Source: Phycisphaerales bacterium UBA3190
Lineage (GTDB): Bacteria > Planctomycetota > Phycisphaerae > Phycisphaerales > UBA1924
Assembly: GCA_002364005.1 (NCBI GenBank)
Contig: DEXG01000019.1
Span: 1,438-21,721, forward strand
Direction: 5' to 3'
DNA length: 20,284 nucleotides
Shown here in pieces: positions 8,520 to 16,038 of this stretch; the stretch's first letter is position 1, and every line of letters begins with the position of its first letter. Position numbers and translations under genes: made by a program. The notes beneath the pieces were generated by a model. That model was not told the origin of the DNA and did no database searches. It saw only the letters and a list, made by a program, of their open reading frames with translations.

Positions 8520-10418
8520 TTGAAGCAACCCAACAGCAAGCATGTTCGCCGAAGCATCTCACGCTTCAGGAAGCTCTCGCTCCTGAGCGTGGTGGCGATC
8601 ATGCTGATCAACTTTTTCATGGTGCACCGCATCTCGGGCGTGCTGGATCACGGGTCTGCTTCCAAGATCAACGAGTCGGGACGCATGCGTCTGCTCTCGC
8701 AGCGCATCCGGTCGACCGCGTTCGAGATCGATACCGCGGTCCGGAACGAACGCTGGGACCGTTTGGAATCGCTCTATGCCGAGCTGCTCGACAGCACCGA
8801 GCACCTCACACGCAATCACGATACTCTGCTCACAGAGAACAGCGCCGAGACGCTGTTCCCGAACGCCTCGCAGGAGCAGCTCGACACCATCGCTTCGATC
8901 GAGGTCCCCTATCGTCGGCTCGTCAGCGCCTCGGAGGACCTGCAGCTCCTGACCGTCAACTCGGCTCGACGCGCACCCTATCTCGATCAGCAGACCCGCG
9001 GCAGGATCAGCGCCGCGATGGAGGAGATCGGGCAGGCCCAGGGGCACCTGCTCCCACGCATCGAGGCGCTCGTGCAGATGTTCGTGGACCAGTCGCACAT
9101 CGAGATCAATAAGAGCATCACGCAGTCCCACGCCGGGCTCATCGTGCTTGCCCTCATGCTCGCGTCGATGGTGCTCTTCATCATCGAGCCGACCATCCTC
9201 ATCGTCAGACGCCAGCTGCGTGAGCTCGACCTGGCGACCAGACGCGTTCAGCATGCCGACAGCGTGCGGTGGCGATTGCTCACCAACATGGGCCACGAGT
9301 TCAGGACCCCGATGAACGCCATCCAGGGCTTTGCCGAGCTGCTTGAGGAGCCATCGCTCAACGAGCCCGAACGCCAACGGCTCGCGGGATCAATCCAGGA
9401 GTCCGCGGCACAGCTCACCTCCCTCATCGAGACCATGCTCGACATCTCCGCGATTGAGTCGGGCGAGCTGAGCATCACCCCCACGCCCGCATGCGTCCGC
9501 GACATCCTCGAGCGGTGCGTCAGCGATGCACGGGTCGCCTCGGAGGCCAAGAAACTCGATTTCGAGGTCAATATCGACGATTCGTGCGACACACCCGTCC
9601 TGATCGAACCCAAGCGATTCGCTCAGGTTGTCTGCAAGCTGCTCGACAACGCGATCAAGTTCACGCCCCAGGGGCGGATCAGCTTGGACGCGAGCATCGC
9701 GCACGGCGAAGGGACTGAGCACATCGAGATCCGGATCAGCGATACGGGGATTGGTATCAAGCCCGAAGAGCACAAGCTCATCTTCAACTCGTTCCATCAG
9801 ACCCAGAACAACCTCACACGCGAGTTCGGTGGGTCGGGCCTGGGTCTCGCGTTCGCCATGCACATCACTCGGGCCATGAACGGGGATATCAGTGTCGATT
9901 CGACACCTGGAGAGGGTTCAACCTTCACGCTCACGATCGATGCCAAACCCGCGCCGATGCACAAAGCCGAGCCATCGCAAGCCAGCAAGCCGGCCGAGCC
10001 CACTGTCTCGTTGACCAATGCAAGGATCCTCATCGTCGACGACTCCAAAGACAACCGCGTGCTGCTCCAGCACTACTTCAAGAGCACCGATGCCCAGACC
10101 GACTTCGCCCTCGACGGGCAACAGGCCATTGAGCGAATCAGGAAGGGCATCCAGGATCAAACCCCGTTCGACCTCGTGCTCATGGACATGCAGATGCCCG
10201 TGCTGGATGGATACGCATCGACACAGCAGCTCAGAGCGATGGGCATCGATGTCCCGATCGTGGCGCTGACCGCGCACGCGCTCGAGGGTGACCGCGAGCA
10301 GTGCCTCGCCGCGGGGTGCAACGAGTACCTCACCAAACCCGTGAGCCGGGCGTCACTCTTCAAGATCTGCGAACTGATGCTGGGGCACACAGCGGACCAG
10401 CCGAGGCAAGCCGCATGA
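8520..10418 (+). CDS. Hybrid sensor histidine kinase with PilJ/NarX-type periplasmic domain and C-terminal receiver
   Basis: Inner-membrane kinase of 632 aa. TM1 (about 19-37) and TM2 (about 206-228) enclose a helical periplasmic domain. Its opening KINESGRMRLLSQRI (49-63) is the signature of the PilJ/NarX N-terminal sensor domain. The HisKA domain carries the H-box HEFRTPMNAI with phospho-His259. The HATPase has N-box LLDNAIKF (Asn377), SDTGIGI (407-413) and the GGSGLGLA box (437-444). The C-terminal receiver (502-620) keeps Asp507-Asp508, phospho-acceptor Asp556 (LMDMQMP), Thr584 and Lys606. All catalytic residues are present, unlike in the two upstream PilZ proteins. TTG 8520 is the first usable start after an in-frame TGA at 8490; it keeps the Arg/Lys-rich segment before TM1, but no ribosome site is evident. 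The 64 bp gap after paralogue 2 suggests one transcript. The receiver presumably needs a separate Hpt protein elsewhere. Confidence 0.9.
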   Translation: MKQPNSKHVRRSISRFRKLSLLSVVAIMLINFFMVHRISGVLDHGSASKINESGRMRLLSQRIRSTAFEIDTAVRNERWDRLESLYAELLDSTEHLTRNHDTLLTENSAETLFPNASQEQLDTIASIEVPYRRLVSASEDLQLLTVNSARRAPYLDQQTRGRISAAMEEIGQAQGHLLPRIEALVQMFVDQSHIEINKSITQSHAGLIVLALMLASMVLFIIEPTILIVRRQLRELDLATRRVQHADSVRWRLLTNMGHEFRTPMNAIQGFAELLEEPSLNEPERQRLAGSIQESAAQLTSLIETMLDISAIESGELSITPTPACVRDILERCVSDARVASEAKKLDFEVNIDDSCDTPVLIEPKRFAQVVCKLLDNAIKFTPQGRISLDASIAHGEGTEHIEIRISDTGIGIKPEEHKLIFNSFHQTQNNLTREFGGSGLGLAFAMHITRAMNGDISVDSTPGEGSTFTLTIDAKPAPMHKAEPSQASKPAEPTVSLTNARILIVDDSKDNRVLLQHYFKSTDAQTDFALDGQQAIERIRKGIQDQTPFDLVLMDMQMPVLDGYASTQQLRAMGIDVPIVALTAHALEGDREQCLAAGCNEYLTKPVSRASLFKICELMLGHTADQPRQAA

Positions 10419-10447
10419 CACTGCCAGACCCCCATGTTGAGGGGCAT

Positions 10448-10479
10448 AAAAAAACAGACGCCCCGTACGGGCGTCTGTT
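10448..10479 (-). terminator. Intrinsic terminator of tRNA-His
   Basis: An 11 bp perfect stem pairs bases 10453-10463 with 10469-10479 around a 5-base loop. Read on the minus strand it is followed by a T-run from the adenines at 10448-10454. It starts seven bases after the tRNA 3' end. On the plus strand no T-run follows, so it probably does not stop the kinase transcript. Confidence 0.85.
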
Positions 10480-10485
10480 GCGAAG

Positions 10486-10559
10486 GGTGACCGACGGGAC
10501 TCGAACCCGCGACGTCCTGGACCACAACCAGGTGCTCTACCAACTGAACTACGGCCACC
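10486..10559 (-). tRNA. tRNA-His (anticodon GTG)
   Basis: The minus strand folds as a full cloverleaf of 73 nt plus G-1. The acceptor stem GTGGCCG pairs with CGGTCAC with one G-U. The D-arm is GTTC/GAGC. The anticodon stem CCTGG/CCAGG encloses the loop TTGTGGT with anticodon GTG. The T-arm contains TTCGAGT. The histidine hallmark is present: an extra G at -1 (complement of 10559) opposite discriminator C73 (complement of 10486). CCA is not encoded; the next bases are CTT, so it must be added after transcription. Confidence 0.97.
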
Positions 10560-10598
10560 AGCTTTGAGGACAAATACTTTCGTAGATGCCCATGCAAA

Positions 10599-10628
10599 AA
10601 TATAGCACCAATCCACGACCAAAGTCAG
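10599..10628 (-). promoter_or_regulatory. Likely promoter of tRNA-His
   Basis: On the minus strand a TATATT (10604-10599) lies 18 bp downstream of CTGACT (10628-10623), resembling -10 and -35 boxes of the housekeeping sigma factor. Transcription would start about 30 bases before the tRNA. The rest of the 10560-10793 gap should contain the pckA promoter, but I see no clear boxes for it. Confidence 0.4.
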
Positions 10629-10793
10629 CCCTCACCCTTCGGGAATTGTCGTTATTCCGCACTTCTGGGTCTACGATTTCCCCTTGTTTTCTGCCCACGA
10701 CGCCCCGGCCACGCGGTCTCTGGGACGCCGAGCACTGATCAACGCAACCCCCTTGGATCGAACGAAACAGGGGATAAGCAGGAGCTTCATCAC

Positions 10794-12389
<1,596 letters not shown>

Positions 12390-12415
12390 GACTTCAACGA
12401 TTCAATGCCACCGAG

Positions 12416-12440
12416 CCGCGTCCTTTGGACGCGGTTTTTT
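12416..12440 (+). terminator. Intrinsic terminator of pckA
   Basis: A perfect 8 bp stem (CCGCGTCC at 12416-12423 with GGACGCGG at 12427-12434) closes a TTT loop and runs straight into six thymines (12435-12440), 26 bases after the pckA stop. Confidence 0.95.
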
Positions 12441-12455
12441 GTGATGGGTGAAATG

Positions 12456-12494
12456 GGCGATCCGCCAGAGGCGGACCTTCGGTGGGCAATGGGC
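12456..12494 (+). repeat. 39 bp inverted repeat, left copy
   Basis: Contains the palindrome TCCGCC-AGA-GGCGGA (12461-12475), followed by ACCTTCGGT-like sequence and GGGCAATGGGC. Its reverse complement recurs at 13076-13114 with 37 of 39 bases matching by hand alignment. Confidence 0.85.
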
Positions 12495-12503
12495 ATCGAT
12501 TGT

Positions 12504-12530
12504 GCCTCCCCCGCTCCCGGCGGGGGAGGC
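12504..12530. repeat. GC-rich hairpin, GCCTCCCCCGC type
   Basis: An 11 bp perfect stem (12504-12514 with 12520-12530) and a 5-base loop. Related C-run/G-run hairpins lie at 13014-13031 and 15799-15822. No T-run follows on either strand. Confidence 0.7.
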
Positions 12531-12561
12531 AGAAGGTAAGTACCATGCCATCGCCGGGTGC

Positions 12562-12595
12562 CACGGCTTGCTCCGCCTCTGGCGGACAAGCCGTG
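12562..12595 (+). repeat. Nested hairpin repeat, copy A
   Basis: Outer arms CACGGCTTG (12562-12570) and CAAGCCGTG (12587-12595), 9 bp. A single unpaired C (12571) follows on the 5' side. Inner arms TCCGCC and GGCGGA (12572-12577 and 12581-12586) close a TCT loop. This is the reference copy for the family architecture. Confidence 0.85.
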
Positions 12596-12680
12596 CGCTG
12601 AGGACCGACCTGGGAGCTCTTCGCACCAACTTCGCCAGAAGACGCTCACCCTGAAATCGAGCACCACAGGCTCTTTCCAC

Positions 12681-12714
12681 GCCACGACTGCGCCGCTGCG
12701 CGGCGAGTCGTGGC
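12681..12714 (+). repeat. Nested hairpin repeat, copy B
   Basis: Outer arms GCCACGACT (12681-12689) and AGTCGTGGC (12706-12714), 9 bp. One unpaired G (12690) is followed by inner arms CGCCGC and GCGGCG (12691-12696 and 12700-12705) around a TGC loop. The geometry is the same as copy A with almost wholly different bases. It is followed by ACCCTG, as is copy D. Confidence 0.75.
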
Positions 12715-12743
12715 ACCCTGCAATCGCCTCCGACACCAGCAAC

Positions 12744-12758
12744 GGCCCCAAAGGGGCC
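12744..12758. repeat. Short hairpin GGCCCC-AAA-GGGGCC
   Basis: A 6 bp stem with a 3-base loop, the same size as the inner stem of the nested repeats. CAAC before it and GTTG after it (12740-12743 and 12763-12766) could form an outer stem with a four-base bulge on the 3' side. Confidence 0.65.
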
Positions 12759-12769
12759 GAGGGTTGTAG

Positions 12770-12798
12770 CCACGGGTGAAGCGCAGCGCAACCCGTGG
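12770..12798. repeat. Hairpin with CCACGGGT / ACCCGTGG arms
   Basis: An 8 bp perfect outer stem (12770-12777 with 12791-12798) encloses 13 bases rich in GCGC that can pair only partly. The arm sequence resembles the outer arms of copies C, D and E. Confidence 0.7.
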
Positions 12799-12819
12799 AT
12801 GACCCGTGCCAATCACATC

Positions 12820-12842
12820 CCTCCGCCCCGACGGGGCGGAGG
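12820..12842. repeat. Hairpin CCTCCGCCCC / GGGGCGGAGG
   Basis: A 10 bp perfect stem (12820-12829 with 12833-12842) and a GAC loop. No T-run follows. Confidence 0.7.
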
Positions 12843-12860
12843 TAATACGCCCCTCAACAC

Positions 12861-12905
12861 CACGGGTTGTCCGCCTTTGGCGGACCGACAGGTGGACAAG
12901 CCGTG
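12861..12905. repeat. Nested hairpin repeat, copy C (disrupted)
   Basis: Left outer arm CACGGGTTG (12861-12869), inner arms TCCGCC and GGCGGA around TTT (12870-12884), then 12 extra bases (12885-12896) before the right outer arm CAAGCCGTG (12897-12905). The outer arms have one G-G mismatch: the left arm is like copies D and E and the right arm like copy A, suggesting a recombinant. The flank CCCTCCACATAACCTGGG also follows copy E in slightly changed form. Confidence 0.65.
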
Positions 12906-12958
12906 CCCTCCACATAACCTGGGCGTGTTGTGCAATGCCCCCCAAGTACCACTCAACG

Positions 12959-12992
12959 CACGGGTTGTCCGCCAGAGGCGGAGCAACCCGTG
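12959..12992 (-). repeat. Nested hairpin repeat, copy D (inverted)
   Basis: Outer arms CACGGGTTG (12959-12967) and CAACCCGTG (12984-12992); inner arms TCCGCC and GGCGGA around AGA. The single unpaired base (G12983) is on the 3' side. This is the reverse complement of copy A except for one outer base pair, where both partners changed together. Confidence 0.85.
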
Positions 12993-13013
12993 GCACCCTG
13001 TTACGCCTCGCCT

Positions 13014-13031
13014 CCCCCGCACTTGCGGGGG
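13014..13031. repeat. Hairpin CCCCCGC / GCGGGGG
   Basis: A 7 bp stem (13014-13020 with 13025-13031) and a 4-base ACTT loop; same type as 12504-12530 and 15799-15822. Confidence 0.6.
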
Positions 13032-13075
13032 GATCTCCGTTGCCTGATCCTAAATGGCTGATGGCTGATGGCCCC

Positions 13076-13114
13076 GCCCATTGCCTACCGAAGGTCCGCC
13101 TCTGGCGGATTGCC
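13076..13114 (-). repeat. 39 bp inverted repeat, right copy
   Basis: Reverse complement of 12456-12494 with two mismatches. Its right edge touches the last base of the SDR stop codon (13114-13116), and similar GGCAATGGGCAATAG-like sequence continues into the end of that gene. Confidence 0.85.
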
Positions 13115-13944
13115 TATTGCCCATTGCCTACTGCCTCTCCACCCCTCTTCGCCACCATCCGCCCCAAAACCCAATCCGTCACTCCCGGCAGCATCACGCT
13201 CGCACCAAACCCCAGCCGTGCCAGCGTGCTCGTCCACACCTCGCCCCGGGGCCGACGCAGACACTTCACCATCGCTCCCGCCACCCGCTCGGGCGACTGC
13301 ATGAACCGCTCGCTGCTCCCCGCCAACGACAGTTTCCCCCCCTTGCTCTTCTTGGCCGCCTCATCGAAGAACTCGGTCTTCGTCCCGACCGGGTGCACGC
13401 TGCTCACGAACACACCCGTCCCACGAAGCTCATGCCGCATCGCACGGCAGAAGTGATCCTGCGCCGCCTTGCTCGCGCTGTACGCCCCATAGTGCGGCAG
13501 CCCGATCTTGCTCAAACAACTCGACACCATCATCGCGTGGCCCGCCCCCCGCTGGCGAAACATCGCCAACGCGGGCTGCACCAGATGCAACGACCCGAAA
13601 AAGTTCACCTCAAACATCGCGCGGATATCGGCAATCGGCATCGTCGCGCTCTCAACCTCAGCCCCATACCCGGCATTCGCGATCGCACCATACAGATCCC
13701 CGAACGCCTCCTGCGTCTTGGCGATCAGTTCCAAACACGCCGCGGCATCCGTCACATCCCCCACCACCACAATCGCACGACCACCATCACGCTCGATCCG
13801 CTCTTTCACCGCCAGCATCTGCTCCTCGCGTCGCGCAAACAACCCAACAGGCATCCCCGCCCGCGCGCACGCGATCGCCGTCGCCGCCCCGATCCCACTC
13901 GAAGCGCCCGTGATGACAATCGGCCTGCCCTGAAGCTCAGTCAT
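13114..13944 (-). CDS. Short-chain dehydrogenase/reductase (SDR)
   Basis: Classical SDR oxidoreductase of 276 aa using NAD(P)H; the substrate cannot be read from sequence. The Rossmann glycine motif TGASSGIG is at 12-19. ARRE (37-40) after the second strand favours NADP(H). NAG is at 90-92 and the catalytic set is Asn114, Ser141/142, Tyr155 and Lys159 (YSASK). The C-terminal third (about 190-276) contains a hydrophobic stretch GASVMLPGVTDWVLGRMV that may bind lipid or membrane. The start is nine bases after the lipoprotein stop, so it is the last gene of the murJ operon. The final residues (EAVGNGQ, stop TAG) are encoded by repeat-like GGCAATG DNA at the edge of the inverted repeat, so the original C-terminus was probably replaced. 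A lipid or envelope-precursor substrate would suit the neighbours but is only an inference. Confidence 0.9.
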   Translation of the reverse strand: MTELQGRPIVITGASSGIGAATAIACARAGMPVGLFARREEQMLAVKERIERDGGRAIVVVGDVTDAAACLELIAKTQEAFGDLYGAIANAGYGAEVESATMPIADIRAMFEVNFFGSLHLVQPALAMFRQRGAGHAMMVSSCLSKIGLPHYGAYSASKAAQDHFCRAMRHELRGTGVFVSSVHPVGTKTEFFDEAAKKSKGGKLSLAGSSERFMQSPERVAGAMVKCLRRPRGEVWTSTLARLGFGASVMLPGVTDWVLGRMVAKRGGEAVGNGQ

Positions 13945-13953
13945 GCGTCGCGA

Positions 13954-14103
13954 TCAGTTCTCGATCGCGTTCTTGACATTATCGCTCGCCTCTTGGATGT
14001 CCTTGCCCACGCCGCTCACCGTGTTGCACGCGCTCAGCGCCACAACCACACAAGCCGCGGCAAGCATCACCAGGTTCCGAACAGCTCTGCGTTCATGCTT
14101 CAT
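13954..14103 (-). CDS. Entericidin-like small lipoprotein
   Basis: The product is 49 aa. Positively charged MKHERRAVRN is followed by a hydrophobic stretch and the lipobox LSAC, so signal peptidase II should cleave before Cys26. The mature peptide is 24 residues: CNTVSGVGKDIQEASDNVKN and the last four. Size, lipobox and the CNTVxGxGxDIQ pattern match the entericidin EcnA/EcnB family, small envelope lipoproteins of poorly defined role, some paired as toxin/antidote. I start at ATG 14103 rather than the longer in-frame start because it gives a proper signal peptide and has GAGGA (14116-14112) eight bases upstream. The start lies inside the end of murJ (11 bp overlap), implying translational coupling. 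Only one such gene is present here. Confidence 0.8.
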   Translation of the reverse strand: MKHERRAVRNLVMLAAACVVVALSACNTVSGVGKDIQEASDNVKNAIEN

Positions 14104-15745
14104 CTTGGGGTTCCTCGTTCGTCCCGCCATGCGGTCCGGGGTCCACGCTGGTCGACTTGGCAATCAACCAGCCCAACTCGTCCATCTTCATCCATATCGA
14201 CCAGAGCCCGTACACCACTGCACCAGTCAGCGTCATCACCACCACCGACAGCAGCCCACGCCCCCAGCCCGCGCCGGAATCGACCACCCGACCCATGCCC
14301 CACACGCACAGCCCCATCGCCCCCGAGCCCGCGACAATCAGCATCACAGGACGCACCATCTCACCCAGACGCAGCCCGCCGTCCATCTTCCGATTCGCCA
14401 TCCACAGCAGCAGCACCGTCTGCCCCACGGCACACACCGCCGTCGACCACGCCAGCCCCGCCTCGCGCAGCCACCAGATCAGCACCAGATTCAGGCAGAT
14501 GTTCACCCCCACCATCCCCAGCGCCACCGTCATCGGCGTCCGCGTATCCCCCCGTGCATAGAACGCCCGCGTCAGCAGCTGATTCAGCGAATACGCCCAC
14601 ACCGCCAGCGCGTACCCAGCCAGCACGGCACTCGCCCGCGACACACCCGCCTCACTGAACCCATCTCCACCACCCGAGTACAGCACCCGAATCAATGCCT
14701 CACCTACCAACAGCAACCCGACACTGGCCGGAACGCCGATGAACAAACTCAGCCGAAGACCACGCGTGAGCATCTCGCCAAATCGCACCGAATCGCCGGC
14801 TACCCGCGACAACGCCGGGAACGCCGCCGTCGCCACCGCGATCCCGAACACCCCCAGCGGGAACTGATACAGCCGCTGCGCGTAAAACAGAATCGCGTTC
14901 GACGACGCATCCAGCGGGTAGTCATACCCAAACACCGTATCACCCACCCAGTTGGGATACATCGCGATCAGGGTGTCCGCAAAGCTGTTGAGCTGCAGCG
15001 TCCCCAGCCCGATCAGCACCGGGATCATCCGCAGCAGCATGAGTTTCGCCTCACGCCTGGCCTGGCTCACACCAGTCGTCCATCGCACCGTCCCACGCAG
15101 CGCCCACAGCGACCACGCCACCTGCAGCACCGCCGACACCACCGCCGCGATCCCGACCGGGTACGCCCACGCCGCCGCGCTGGCACCCTCAACAAAGAAG
15201 TACGGCACCGCCGAAGCGATGATGCACAGATTCAGGAGGATCGGGGCGGCTGCCCAGGGCCCGAACCGCCCGTGGCTCTGGAGCATCCCACCCAGGATCG
15301 CCGCCACACAGATCACCGGCATGAACGGCAGCATCACCATCACAAGCTTCAGCGAGTACGCCCGCTCGGGGTCATCCGCCGAGTACAACACCACCGCCAG
15401 CAATCCCAGCTCGATCAGCAGCGTCAGCACACCCGTCACCAGCGCCAGCAGCCCGATCGTTAGCGACGCAAACGCATCCGCCTTCTCCGGGTCCCCATCC
15501 GCCAGCCGCGTGTACTCGGGGAGGAAGGCCGCCGACAGCGCCCCCTCGCCGAACAGCCGCCGGAACATATTGGGCACCGCAAACGCCGCCGCGAACGCCG
15601 ATCCTACGAAGGTATCGCCGAACACCCGCACCGTCACGACATCCCGCACGAGCCCGAGCACCCGCGACACGAGCGTCAGCCCAGCCACGGTGCGCGTATC
15701 ACGCCCGATCGACCCCTCGCTCGTATTGGATGCAGATTCACTCAC
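14093..15745 (-). CDS. murJ: Lipid II flippase MurJ (MviN family)
   Basis: Inner-membrane flippase moving lipid II to the periplasmic face for peptidoglycan synthesis. The protein is 550 aa, slightly longer than E. coli MurJ (511), mostly hydrophobic and consistent with 14 membrane helices. Family landmarks are SRVLGLVRD (27-35), carrying the conserved Arg28 and Arg34, and FRRLFGEGALSAAFLPEYTR (61-80). MPFMPVICVA-type and YARGDTRTPM segments later in the protein are also typical. The GTG start at 15745 has AGAGGGA immediately upstream, rather close for a ribosome site; a later in-frame GTG (residue 20) would cut into the first conserved segment. It leads the murJ, lipoprotein and SDR operon. 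Upstream lies repeat DNA rather than an obvious promoter. Confidence 0.95.
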   Translation of the reverse strand: MSESASNTSEGSIGRDTRTVAGLTLVSRVLGLVRDVVTVRVFGDTFVGSAFAAAFAVPNMFRRLFGEGALSAAFLPEYTRLADGDPEKADAFASLTIGLLALVTGVLTLLIELGLLAVVLYSADDPERAYSLKLVMVMLPFMPVICVAAILGGMLQSHGRFGPWAAAPILLNLCIIASAVPYFFVEGASAAAWAYPVGIAAVVSAVLQVAWSLWALRGTVRWTTGVSQARREAKLMLLRMIPVLIGLGTLQLNSFADTLIAMYPNWVGDTVFGYDYPLDASSNAILFYAQRLYQFPLGVFGIAVATAAFPALSRVAGDSVRFGEMLTRGLRLSLFIGVPASVGLLLVGEALIRVLYSGGGDGFSEAGVSRASAVLAGYALAVWAYSLNQLLTRAFYARGDTRTPMTVALGMVGVNICLNLVLIWWLREAGLAWSTAVCAVGQTVLLLWMANRKMDGGLRLGEMVRPVMLIVAGSGAMGLCVWGMGRVVDSGAGWGRGLLSVVVMTLTGAVVYGLWSIWMKMDELGWLIAKSTSVDPGPHGGTNEEPQDEA

Positions 15746-15798
15746 TCCCTCTCAATCGACCATTCCACCCATCCGAGCGCACGAAAAACACCCGCCCG

Positions 15799-15842
15799 CC
15801 TCCCCCGGACCTCCGGGGGAGGTGTCACCACGAAGTGGTGAC
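15799..15842. repeat. Twin hairpin repeat (CCTCCCCCGG type plus GTCACCAC type)
   Basis: The first stem pairs 15799-15808 with 15813-15822 (10 bp, ACCT loop). The second pairs GTCACCAC (15824-15831) with GTGGTGAC (15835-15842) around GAA. GGAGGGGG follows at 15843-15850. It lies upstream of murJ in the 15746-16038 gap, which holds no gene. Confidence 0.7.
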
Positions 15843-15920
15843 GGAGGGGGTCATTGAAACATCCATCAACAACCAATTCCAAGCCGGATGCCCCGCTTTC
15901 GCGATGCCCACCCCGGGTGC

Positions 15921-15954
15921 CACGGGTTGCTCAGCCAACGGCTGACAACCCGTG
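15921..15954 (+). repeat. Nested hairpin repeat, copy E
   Basis: Outer arms CACGGGTTG (15921-15929) and CAACCCGTG (15946-15954); unpaired C15930; inner arms TCAGCC and GGCTGA (15931-15936 and 15940-15945) around AAC. It is in the same orientation as copy A, about 3.3 kb away, with both differing stem positions changed in compensating pairs. The flanks (CGGGTGC before, CCCTCCGCACAACTTGGG after) match those of copies A and C. Confidence 0.85.
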
Positions 15955-16002
15955 CCCTCCGCACAACTTGGGATCGAACACCACAAACACGCCCCGGCGC
16001 AT

Positions 16003-16028
16003 AAAAAACGCCCGCTCACGCGGGCGTT
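16003..16028 (-). terminator. Intrinsic terminator of the blaI-M56 operon
   Basis: A 9 bp stem (16007-16015 with 16020-16028) and TCAC loop lie ten bases past the M56 gene end. The adenines at 16003-16008 give a T-run on the minus strand. Confidence 0.88.
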
Positions 16029-16038
16029 CTCTTCGTTC

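Larger units (their letters stand above)
12441..13113. other. Gene-free hairpin-repeat cluster between pckA and the SDR gene
   Basis: About 670 bp with no convincing coding sequence; the short open frames here run through palindromes and resemble no family. It holds at least eight GC-rich hairpins, several sharing one architecture (listed separately), and is bounded by a pair of 39 bp inverted repeats. Short tandem motifs such as GGCTGAT (13055-13070) and GGCAATG-like units (12481-12495 and 13076-13130) lie at its edges. The layout suggests repeated insertion of small palindromic elements after the pckA terminator. Confidence 0.75.

Noticed and set aside
10453..10479. Terminator for the plus-strand hybrid kinase
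   Set aside because: The stem is followed by a T-run only on the minus strand, so it belongs to tRNA-His.
12448..13047. Several short open frames within the hairpin cluster
   Set aside because: They read through palindromic repeats, have no ribosome sites and no recognisable product.
12441..13113. CRISPR array
   Set aside because: The repeats vary in sequence and orientation, spacing is irregular, and no cas gene is present.
13081..15463. Two plus-strand frames of over 500 codons opposite the SDR and murJ genes
   Set aside because: The translations are rich in His, Arg, Pro and Ser with no domain; the minus-strand genes have complete family motifs.
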